Below, in pieces: positions 25,596 to 33,282 of a DNA stretch of 64,000 nt. The DNA lies in NCBI GenBank assembly GCA_020845895.1, contig JADLEX010000036.1:27617-91616 (forward strand), written 5' to 3'. The notes under the pieces are model-generated. The model was not told where the DNA came from and did no database searches. It saw only the letters and a program-made list of their open reading frames with translations. Made by a program: the position numbers and the translations under genes. Source of the DNA: Deltaproteobacteria bacterium (GTDB taxonomy: Bacteria; Lernaellota; Lernaellaia; JACKCT01). Every line of letters begins with the position of its first letter. The first letter of the stretch is position 1.

Positions 25596-27338
25596 ATGAA
25601 TTTCGACACCCTCCTCGAAGGCGCGACCGTTTACGACGGCACCGGTCGCATGCCCTACCGCGCCGACATCGCCCTCGCCGGCGGGCGCATCGCCGACATA
25701 GGCCAGCTCGACGACGCGACGGCGGGCCGCCGCATCGACGCGCGCGGCAAGGTGCTGTGCCCCGGCTTCATTGACGTGCACAGCCACGCCGACACCGTCG
25801 TTCACTTCGACACGCACGCCGAAACGCTCGAACCCCTGCTGCGCCAGGGCATCACCACGTTCGTGGGCGGCAACTGCGGCATGGGCCTCGCGCCCATCCG
25901 GCCCCGATTCCGCGAGCAGTTCATGGCCTACGTCGAGATGTTTCTGGGGCGCTCGCAGGAAGGCCAGATTCACTGGTCGACCATGGGCGAGTACCTGGAT
26001 CACATCGAGCGCAAGGGTATGGTGATGAACTACGCCATGCTCGCGCCGCACGGCATCATCCGTCTGGCGGCGATGGGTCTGGATCGCTCGCTCGCGAACC
26101 CCGACCAGATGAAGGAGATGGGTGATCTGCTCAGGGAGTGCCTCGACGCGGGGTGCGTGGGCATGAGTACCGGGCTCCAGTATTTCCCGGGGCTCTCGGC
26201 CGACGAGGACGAACTGGTCGCGCTGGGTAAGCAGGTTTCGGCCGCGGACGGCGTGTTCACCAGCCACATCCGCAGCTATTCCAACACACTGCCGCAGGCC
26301 ATCGACGAGCTCATGGCGATCAGCCGCCGCTCGGGCGTGAAGGTGCAGCTCTCGCACCTGTTCTGGGTTCCCCACGTCAACCTGTACGTGGATCGTGTCG
26401 TGAACTCCATCGCGCGCGTGGGAGCGGCGATCTACAAGCACGTCAAGATTCCCGTGCCGCTGGATCTCGCGATGCGCGAAAAACTCCAATACATGGGCGA
26501 CGAAATCCGCCGCAGCTTGCCGATGGGCATGGACGCCATGCCGACCGGCGCGGGGTTCACGCACGCACTCGCGTTTTTCCCGCCATGGGCGCTCGAAGGC
26601 ACGCGCGAGGAGATCACGAATCGTTTGCGCGATCCCGCGCAGCGCCAGAAGATCCACGCGTCGATCGTGAACGGAAAATCGGTGTGGCCGCACCGCGACG
26701 GCGACACGTGGTCGATGAACTTTTTCCAGGTGATGGGTTTCCAGTCGGTGCACCTGATGTCGGTGCCGGCGGGAAAAAACTCGAAATACATCGGCAAGCA
26801 TTTCGTCGAGATCGGCAAACTGCGCGGGCAACATCCCTTCGACGCCGTGTGCGACATGCTGCTCGAAGAAGACGGCAAGGTGCTGGTTTTCGAGACGCCC
26901 ACGTGGCCGGGCGACGAGTTCACGGAACGCAGCGTCTACGCCAGCATCGCCGACCCCAACGTGTCGATCGTGACCGACTCGATCCTGATCGGGCAGGGCA
27001 AACCCAGCCACCTGTTCTACGACTGCTATCCGAAACTGTTCGGCAAATACGTGCGCGAGGAAAAACGCCTGACGCTCGAAGAGGCGGTCCGTAAATCGAC
27101 GTCGCTTCCCGCGAAGCAACTCGGCATCGGTCGACGCGGCGAGATCCGGCGCGGCTGGTGGGCCGATCTGGTGCTCTTTGACGCGGAGACGGTCGACACG
27201 AACAGCACGGCGGCCGAGCCCGACGTGTTTCCGACCGGCGTGGAATACGTGTTCGTCAACGGGCACGCGGCGGTTTCGCCCGCAGGCTATCACCCCGAAC
27301 CGCGCAGCGGACGCGTCGTCAGGCGGGGGGAGAATTAG
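25596..27338 (+). CDS. N-acyl-D-amino-acid deacylase-like amidohydrolase
   Basis: The 580-residue protein belongs to the D-aminoacylase branch of the amidohydrolase superfamily. Metal-binding GFIDVHSHADT (His62, His64) follows the N-terminal beta domain. VGGNCGMGLAP, MSTGLQYFPG, FTSHIRSYSN and the LSHLFW region complete the TIM-barrel metal site. Such enzymes hydrolyse N-acyl-D-amino acids or related N-acyl compounds in the cytoplasm. The ATG at 25596 is preferred because GGAG lies seven bases upstream; the ATG two codons earlier abuts that site. It is monocistronic and its substrate is not certain. Confidence 0.85.
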   Translation: MNFDTLLEGATVYDGTGRMPYRADIALAGGRIADIGQLDDATAGRRIDARGKVLCPGFIDVHSHADTVVHFDTHAETLEPLLRQGITTFVGGNCGMGLAPIRPRFREQFMAYVEMFLGRSQEGQIHWSTMGEYLDHIERKGMVMNYAMLAPHGIIRLAAMGLDRSLANPDQMKEMGDLLRECLDAGCVGMSTGLQYFPGLSADEDELVALGKQVSAADGVFTSHIRSYSNTLPQAIDELMAISRRSGVKVQLSHLFWVPHVNLYVDRVVNSIARVGAAIYKHVKIPVPLDLAMREKLQYMGDEIRRSLPMGMDAMPTGAGFTHALAFFPPWALEGTREEITNRLRDPAQRQKIHASIVNGKSVWPHRDGDTWSMNFFQVMGFQSVHLMSVPAGKNSKYIGKHFVEIGKLRGQHPFDAVCDMLLEEDGKVLVFETPTWPGDEFTERSVYASIADPNVSIVTDSILIGQGKPSHLFYDCYPKLFGKYVREEKRLTLEEAVRKSTSLPAKQLGIGRRGEIRRGWWADLVLFDAETVDTNSTAAEPDVFPTGVEYVFVNGHAAVSPAGYHPEPRSGRVVRRGEN

Positions 27339-27353
27339 CGGGCGCCGATCCGT

Positions 27354-27498
27354 CAGAGCCGCGACCGTCAGGGAGCGGTTAGTCGCAGAATTGGCGAGCA
27401 TCCTCGAACCCGATGCGATCGGCTTCAAACCCGTTGTTTTTTGCTTCCGAGCGCTGGCGTATTGTCAGTCCGCCCGCTCCCTTACGGTCGCGGCTCTG
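27354..27498. repeat. REP-like inverted repeat overlapping a stop codon
   Basis: Arms 27354-27378 and 27474-27498 (25 bases each) are reverse complements with one mismatch, separated by 95 bases. The left arm starts CAGAGCCGCGACCGTCAGGG. The right arm, read on the minus strand, encodes the last residues and the TAA stop of the membrane protein at 27482. The sequence is of a type found dispersed in many high-GC environmental genomes. Confidence 0.8.
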
Positions 27499-28564
27499 TC
27501 ATCGCAGGCTGCGCCGGACCGCCCCGTGCCTCGCGAGCGGCGATCATCTTCCACCGCGCGGCAGGGAACATACAGAGAAGTGCGAAGGACATCCATAAAA
27601 CGCAAATAGTGCCGCAATGCTGCTCAAATCGGAACCCTTGTTGAAAAACGAACCACGTTAAAATGGCCATCAGGATGTAAGCGATGCAGGCTGCGAAGAT
27701 CACGACTGGCCTGACGATTCCCCAGTCCGTTGTCCACCATCGCCATGCGCGGCGAATCGGCGACGTTGCGACGCCTCGCGCAAGTCTGATCCGTCTAGCC
27801 CGCCGCTCCATTTCGGTTTCTCCGCTCTCCCAGTGAGCGAGGAGAGACAAGATTAACGGAACGCACATCATGATCGTTATCACCAGGTATTCACGACAGA
27901 CAATTGCAATGATCGCGTAAGCCAAAATCGCGAGTACGATCGACGGCGCGTACTCACCGATCCGGTCACGTCTCCGACTGCGAAGAAGCTGGATCTCAAG
28001 GTGAGAAGGGAAAAGCTCGACTGTTTTGGCCAGCGTCATCAACGACTGTTCCCGCCCCCATGCGACCATCGCCCAAGTCGTTGCGGCAAAAAAAGGCACG
28101 AAGCACAATGTGGATGTCCTCGCACCCATGGACCATAACAGGAGAAGCGAACTCGTCGAAAAAATGAAAATGGCCCGTGCTGCGACCGACTTGCGCACGA
28201 CCCCCACGTCGTCGCAGAAAGTCCGCCAGATGAATCCGCGTAGCGCCGCATCAGCGATTCTCACTCGAAACAATTCGAGACGACGCCTTTCGGCATCCTT
28301 CTGCTGCGCAGCGGTGGTCGCAATCACGTTCTCCAGCCAACTCAAACGCTTTATCAAAAATAGAGCGAGGATCGGGGAGTTGCTAAAGAAAGCTGTGACA
28401 ATCCAGGTATAATTAGTATGAATTGTCGTCGCAAAAAGAACGACCAGCACGGCATCGATGAGAATCTGACCGACGAAAACCCTCGGCAACAGGATCCGAC
28501 GAAACTCCCGCAGGTCCTCAACGGTCACCTTCTTGGCAGCGGCCTTTTCGACATCCACGGTCAT
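27482..28564 (-). CDS. Multi-pass membrane protein, tandem paralogue 2
   Basis: The 360-residue protein has about eight hydrophobic segments and long basic loops, with no recognised domain. It shares the C-terminal signature RWWTTDWGIVRP ... FPAARWKMIAAREARG with the upstream gene at 28561, so the two are tandem duplicates. The start overlaps the stop of that gene by four bases (ATGA). GC content looks clearly below the surroundings, suggesting acquisition. The last residues and stop codon lie within a dispersed repeat. Function unknown. Confidence 0.7.
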   Translation of the reverse strand: MTVDVEKAAAKKVTVEDLREFRRILLPRVFVGQILIDAVLVVLFATTIHTNYTWIVTAFFSNSPILALFLIKRLSWLENVIATTAAQQKDAERRRLELFRVRIADAALRGFIWRTFCDDVGVVRKSVAARAIFIFSTSSLLLLWSMGARTSTLCFVPFFAATTWAMVAWGREQSLMTLAKTVELFPSHLEIQLLRSRRRDRIGEYAPSIVLAILAYAIIAIVCREYLVITIMMCVPLILSLLAHWESGETEMERRARRIRLARGVATSPIRRAWRWWTTDWGIVRPVVIFAACIAYILMAILTWFVFQQGFRFEQHCGTICVLWMSFALLCMFPAARWKMIAAREARGGPAQPAMTEPRP

Positions 28565-29502
28565 TCGCCCCGCGCCTCACGCGCGGTGATCATCTTCCAC
28601 CGCGCGGCAGGGAAGAAGTTCAGACCGAGAAATGCGAACAATACCGCTTCAAGTAGAAAGAAAACATCGAATACGTCGATCCCCGGCCTCGACCGGGCAA
28701 TGTCCGCGATGATCGGTACCGCTCCAAACACGACCACGCACGGAAGCCAGATCCAAGGTCTTGCGACGCCCCAATCAGTGGCCCACCAACGCCGGAACCG
28801 CTGACACTTCGATCCGCCCCGCTGACGTGCTCGGGCGACAAGCCGTCGGTGCTTGTCCTCCCGGCTTTCGTTTGTGACCCAGTGATGTCCGATGGCGACC
28901 AGGCCATAAAATCCAAAAACGAGCAGCAATAGAGAGCTTTTCCACCACTGCCGAGCCATCATGATCGTTAGCAAAAGCGAAATGCCGATCGGCAAGAGGA
29001 TCTTGTTCAAGCGAACGCGACCTCTGCGTCGTAAGTTCTGGATCTCCACGTGAACGGGAGATAGTTCGCGGATGGTGGAGACCCGATAGAGGAAGTGCTC
29101 CCGAAAACCCATCGCAAAAAGCAGAGAAGTTGCGCACGCCCAGATAAGATATGAAATCTCCAGGTCCTCATAAGCCTGCGCCATGAACAGCGACCCGAGG
29201 GAAATGGCTGTGAGTGTCCACAGCGTCGGATGATATCGGACGATTCCAAATTCGTCGAAAAATAGATGTGAAGCGGGATTGCGTTGGGAATTTTCCGCCG
29301 CTCTCTTCATCCGCTCTTCGAACCGAAACCGAAAAAGCGCGGGACCCCAATTCTCGTTATAATCCAAGTCTTTAAGGGCCCAAGACGTCGAATTAATGAA
29401 GCAATATAGAGTGGGAATGTGAACGGCTCCCAGATACCCGAGCCCGTCAATCAGCGGGTAGCGCTCGAGCGACCACGCGACGAGGTACGCGATCGTGACC
29501 AC
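28561..29502 (-). CDS. Multi-pass membrane protein, tandem paralogue 1, N-terminus probably lost
   Basis: This 313-residue product carries the same C-terminal signature as the downstream paralogue (RWWATDWGVARP, FFPAARWKMITAREARG) and about seven hydrophobic segments. The apparent GTG start at 29502 has no ribosome site. It falls ten bases from an array of short repeats and lacks the first 30 or so residues of the paralogue, so the 5' end may have been removed or displaced by the repeat cluster. Codon use is lower in GC than the neighbours. Function unknown. Confidence 0.6.
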   Translation of the reverse strand: MVTIAYLVAWSLERYPLIDGLGYLGAVHIPTLYCFINSTSWALKDLDYNENWGPALFRFRFEERMKRAAENSQRNPASHLFFDEFGIVRYHPTLWTLTAISLGSLFMAQAYEDLEISYLIWACATSLLFAMGFREHFLYRVSTIRELSPVHVEIQNLRRRGRVRLNKILLPIGISLLLTIMMARQWWKSSLLLLVFGFYGLVAIGHHWVTNESREDKHRRLVARARQRGGSKCQRFRRWWATDWGVARPWIWLPCVVVFGAVPIIADIARSRPGIDVFDVFFLLEAVLFAFLGLNFFPAARWKMITAREARGE

Positions 29503-29511
29503 TGCCTGGCC

Positions 29512-29838
29512 GGGAGTTCCGGGGAGTTCCGGGGGAGTTCCGGGGACATCATACCGAATTGGGGGAGTTCCGGGGGAGTTCCGGGGACATCATACCGAAT
29601 TGGGAGTTCCGGGGGAGTTCCGGGGACATCATACCGAATTGGAGTTCCGGGGACATCATATGGAGTTCCGGGGACATCATACCGAATTGTCCCCAGTCGA
29701 TGCGTCAGTCGGGAGTTCCGGGGAGTTCCAGGAGTTCCGGAGGAGTTCCGGGAGTTCCGGGGACATCGGGAGTTCCGGGGAGTTCCGGGGAGTTCCGGGG
29801 ACATCATACCGAATTGTCCCCAGTCGATGCGTCAGTCG
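29512..29838. repeat. Cluster of short repeats, possible IS200/REP-type ends
   Basis: GGAGTTCCGGGG-type units recur about 15 times with variable spacing, and GGACATCATACCGAATT occurs in full five times. A 40-base segment ending in GATGCGTCAGTCG is present twice, at 29672-29711 and 29799-29838. In both copies GGGGACA can pair with TGTCCCC across an 11-base loop, as in the ends bound by TnpA-REP transposases. No transposase gene is in the window. The rest of the 29503-30162 gap holds the tandem repeat at 29952 and nothing else recognisable. Confidence 0.75.
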
Positions 29839-29951
29839 CAGCCTTCGGGAAGTTGCAGCCGCGCCACGCGCAAAGCCCGCGCGCTGTCGCTTGCGGCACG
29901 GACATCGAATCGTCGCCGGGACCGCATCGGCGGGACTAGATCCTTCACTTC

Positions 29952-30071
29952 GTTCAGGATGACAGCGCGCCGGGTGTTCAGGATGACAGCGTGCCGGGTG
30001 TTCAGGATGACAGCGTGCCGGGTGTTCAGGATGACAGCGTGCCGGGTGTTCAGGATGACAGCGTGCCGGGT
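29952..30071. repeat. Tandem repeat, five copies of a 24-base unit
   Basis: Five contiguous 24-base units each begin GTTCAGGATGACAGCG. Copy one has a single T-to-C change; copies two to five are identical. The unit contains part of the palindromic element seen at 9494-9562 (TCAGGATGAC), so it appears to derive from that repeat family. It ends about 90 bases upstream of the PI-PLC-like gene. Confidence 0.9.
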
Positions 30072-30162
30072 CGTTTTTTCACCCACCGCGCGTTGACTTC
30101 GTTTTCCGGCTTCGCCATTCTCGCGTCACACGCACGACACCCAACCGTCACGCGAGGCGCTC

Positions 30163-31305
30163 ATGGGATTCCGCCCCCTATTCGGTCGATTTGTTTCGAT
30201 TCTCGTTTTGATCCTTCTCGTCGGAATCTGCGGATGCGCCGGGGACGACGACCCTTCGACGAGCTCAGGGTCTGACGACGATTCTGACGACGATTCCGAC
30301 GACGACGACGCGGGCGACGACGATGTGGATGACGATACGGGCGACGACGACACCTGGCCGCCGCTGCCCGACGACGATGAGCCGGTGTCGCCGGACTATC
30401 CCAACGACGACGTGCTGCGCGTGAACATGATCCAGGCGAAAGGCTCGCACAACAGCTACCACATCCAGCAGGGGCCGATCACGATTCCGGAATACCGCTA
30501 CACGCACTTTCCGCTGGACCAGCAACTGGATGCGGGGGTGCGTCAAGTGGAACTCGACGTGCATTACAAGGAAGACGGCCTCCGCGTCTTCCACGTGCCG
30601 ATCATCGACCGCCAGACGACTTGCGAGCTGTTCACGGAGTGCCTGACGATCATCAAGAACTGGTCCGACGCGCACCCGGGCCACCACCTGCTCATGATCT
30701 TCGTCGAGCCCAAGGACGACATCGACTACGTGAAATGGCCGGGCCGCCACGGCGAAATCGAAGACGAGGTTCGGTCGGTGTGGCCCGAGGAGCGGATCCT
30801 CACGCCCGACGAGGTGCGCGGCGATGCGGCGACGCTTCGCGACGCGATCCTGACGGACGGCTGGCCGACGCTCGGCGAAACGCGAAACCGCGTCCTGTTT
30901 CACCTGAACGCCGGCGGGAGTTTCCGCGACGAGTACCTCGCGGACCATCCCGGTCTCGAAGGCGCGCTGATGTTCATCGATTCCGAACCGGCGGACGGCC
31001 ACGCCGCCGTGCTCGTGAAGAACGATCCCGAGTCGGACTCCGCCGCCATTACGGAAGCGGCCGAGGACGGATTCCTGATTCGCACCCGCGCCGATTCTTG
31101 TTGCGACGAAGCGATCAACGAGGACTACACGCAGTTCGATCTGGCGCTGGGCAGCGGAGCGCACTACATCAGCACGGACTTTCCGATTCTCGGCGACGAG
31201 TACAACTACGTGATCGACATTCCGGGCGGCACGCCGTCGAGGTGCAACCCGATCACCGCGCCGAGCGAGTGCGTCGCCGAGGATATCGAAGCGCTGATTC
31301 CCTGA
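30163..31305 (+). CDS. PI-PLC-like (phosphoinositide-specific phospholipase C1-like) lipoprotein
   Basis: The 380-residue product has a lipoprotein-type signal (LVGICGC, Cys25 the better lipidation site). A 45-residue Asp-rich linker follows, then a TIM-barrel phospholipase domain of the calcium-dependent PI-PLC-C1 type. Candidate catalytic histidines are His96 (KGSHNSYH), with LDVHYKEDG and RVFHVP close behind; later motifs include FVEPKDD and STDFPILGDEYN. It should cleave phosphoinositide-like head groups outside the cell or in the periplasm. A short palindromic repeat at 30250-30272 lies in the linker coding region. The gene converges on the EamA transporter gene with two bases between. 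Confidence 0.85.
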   Translation: MGFRPLFGRFVSILVLILLVGICGCAGDDDPSTSSGSDDDSDDDSDDDDAGDDDVDDDTGDDDTWPPLPDDDEPVSPDYPNDDVLRVNMIQAKGSHNSYHIQQGPITIPEYRYTHFPLDQQLDAGVRQVELDVHYKEDGLRVFHVPIIDRQTTCELFTECLTIIKNWSDAHPGHHLLMIFVEPKDDIDYVKWPGRHGEIEDEVRSVWPEERILTPDEVRGDAATLRDAILTDGWPTLGETRNRVLFHLNAGGSFRDEYLADHPGLEGALMFIDSEPADGHAAVLVKNDPESDSAAITEAAEDGFLIRTRADSCCDEAINEDYTQFDLALGSGAHYISTDFPILGDEYNYVIDIPGGTPSRCNPITAPSECVAEDIEALIP

Positions 31306-31307
31306 CG

Positions 31308-32201
31308 TCAGAAGAGCAGCAAAATCGCCACGCCCGCGATCGCGAGGAACGCCCCGGCGAACGCGCGCCACGTCACGCGCTCACGTCCCAGCGCCACCGT
31401 GGGCACGAGAATCAGGATCGGCGTCATGGCCATGATGGTCGCGGCGACGCCGGTCTGCGTGTGCTGCACGGCCACGAGCGAAAGCGACACGCCGAGAAAC
31501 GGGCCGAAGAATGACCCCACGCCGAGCGCCTTCATCGCGGCCACGTCGCGCACGCCGGCGATGACCTTCGGCCACCAACCGATGATGAGATAGAGCAGCG
31601 AGAATCCCGCGATGCCCGCGATGACTCGGATTTGGGTCGACGCGAAGGGATCGCGATCGCCCATGCCGTATTTACTCAGGATCAGCCCGACGGCCTGACC
31701 TACCGCGCCGCACACGCCGAGCGCAACGCCGACCACCGTGTCGCGACGCGAGCGTTTTGCCGTTTCGTCGGGGCGCTCGAGCACCGCGATGGCGACCCCG
31801 GCCAGCGTGAGCGCCATGCCGGTCATGTCGAAGACACTGAGCGTTTCGCCGAGCGCGGCGAGCCCGATCAGCGCCGCCATTGGCGGCACCAGCGCCATCA
31901 GGAGCGTCGAGAGCCGCGAGCCGATCAACACCAGCGCGCGAAAGAGCGTGAGGTCGCCGAAGGTGAAACCGACGAGGCCGGAAAGCCCGAGCCACGCCCA
32001 TTCGTGCGCGCCGAAATCGGTCGGGACCATATGTCCGCGCGTCGCGAGACCGACCGCCGCGAGCAGGACGAACGCGATCATCAGGCGAAGGATATTGACC
32101 GCGAGCGAGCCGATGCGTCGGCCCGCGGTCTCGAATGACATGGCGGTGACGACCCAGCACGAGGCCGTCGCGAGCGCCGCGATTTCTCCGGTCAGCGCCA
32201 T
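31308..32201 (-). CDS. EamA/DMT family transporter
   Basis: The 297-residue protein is almost wholly hydrophobic, with ten predicted helices in two EamA repeats ([16 protein letters not shown] in the first, [16 protein letters not shown] in the second). The family exports metabolites such as amino acids or nucleoside derivatives across the inner membrane. The substrate cannot be told. It lies downstream of the DUF2804 gene with 28 bases between and may share its transcript. Confidence 0.88.
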   Translation of the reverse strand: MALTGEIAALATASCWVVTAMSFETAGRRIGSLAVNILRLMIAFVLLAAVGLATRGHMVPTDFGAHEWAWLGLSGLVGFTFGDLTLFRALVLIGSRLSTLLMALVPPMAALIGLAALGETLSVFDMTGMALTLAGVAIAVLERPDETAKRSRRDTVVGVALGVCGAVGQAVGLILSKYGMGDRDPFASTQIRVIAGIAGFSLLYLIIGWWPKVIAGVRDVAAMKALGVGSFFGPFLGVSLSLVAVQHTQTGVAATIMAMTPILILVPTVALGRERVTWRAFAGAFLAIAGVAILLLF

Positions 32202-32229
32202 GTTGCTCCGCGATGGTGAATCGGGAAGG

Positions 32230-33282
32230 TCAGAACCGAGCGTGATGACGTTCCGTCACGCCAAACACGTCGTGAAAATGATGAGTCTTGCCGTCGTCGT
32301 CAATCGCGTGGCCGCGAAAGACGCCGAAGGGCTGGTGGTAGTCGGACGCGACGACGCCGAGGTTGATGCGCCCGCGCCGCTCGCCCGAGGGGAAGAACTC
32401 CACGTCGCACCGACCGTCCGTGGTGGCGACTCGCCACGGTTTGCGCAGATCGTGCTCATTAAACGTAAACCGCGCGGCGGGCAGCACGGTGAGACGATCG
32501 CCGATCCAGATCGCGTTCTCGTTGTTTTCCCCGTCGTCCTTCACGCAGTTGTGCGTGAGGTTGAAGCCGATGACCCGGCCGTCCGGCGCGAATCCCGCCC
32601 CGGAAGCCCACGACCATGTCATGCGGTAGGGATAGTACGCCTTGTGCACGTCGATCAGCGCGAGGGAATTTCGCGGATCGAATGCGTATTCGCGCTCGCC
32701 GACGCACACGCGGCCCGACACGGGGCACGCCATTTTGTGCGAATACGCGGGACGGTTGTCCGCGAGACGCAGTACCACCACGAGCGGCGGATGTTGATCG
32801 GGATCGGCGTGCATCGTGATCGCCGCGTCGATCCCCGGCGTCTTCTTTCCCGGTGCGATAGCGATGCGCGCGTCGTGTCGTTTTTCATCGAGGCGATTTT
32901 TCACGTCGATGTCGTATCCGCGCACGCGAAACTCGCAGTGGTCGTCGTGGATGCCCTTCGCCACGCGCGCCGTCCACGGCGGCGCCTCGCGGTGGTGCTC
33001 GGTCATTTCGCCGGTGCGCCGATCCACGACGTAGCAGAACGAATTCGAAAGGTAGTGCGTGTTCACGATGACGAAGGTGAGCAGCACCTCGTCATTGAAG
33101 ATCGCGAAGTGCTGCCACTCCTTGAGCCGAAACGGATTGACGAGCCGCCCGAGCGCGCCGATGCCGAAGATATCCGCGTCGCTGATGTTGAGATCGCGAA
33201 ACTCTTCGCGGAAGTGGCCGAACTCGACGACGCGGCCGGCCTCGACCATACGCGGGGGCGTCGGTTTCGCTTCGCGGGTCAT
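32230..33282 (-). CDS. DUF2804 family protein
   Basis: The 350-residue protein matches DUF2804, including the central YRMTWSWASGAG segment and GFNLTHN. It has no signal or membrane segments. Related proteins have a beta-rich lipocalin-like fold and no established activity. The ATG at 33282 overlaps the TAA of the upstream gene by one base (TAATG), so the open stretch of 49 codons before it is not used. It may handle a lipid or hydrophobic ligand, by analogy only. Confidence 0.82.
   Translation of the reverse strand: MTREAKPTPPRMVEAGRVVEFGHFREEFRDLNISDADIFGIGALGRLVNPFRLKEWQHFAIFNDEVLLTFVIVNTHYLSNSFCYVVDRRTGEMTEHHREAPPWTARVAKGIHDDHCEFRVRGYDIDVKNRLDEKRHDARIAIAPGKKTPGIDAAITMHADPDQHPPLVVVLRLADNRPAYSHKMACPVSGRVCVGEREYAFDPRNSLALIDVHKAYYPYRMTWSWASGAGFAPDGRVIGFNLTHNCVKDDGENNENAIWIGDRLTVLPAARFTFNEHDLRKPWRVATTDGRCDVEFFPSGERRGRINLGVVASDYHQPFGVFRGHAIDDDGKTHHFHDVFGVTERHHARF

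Noticed and set aside
29512..30071. Possible CRISPR array
   Set aside because: The repeats are short, irregularly spaced or contiguous without unique spacers, and no cas genes are present.
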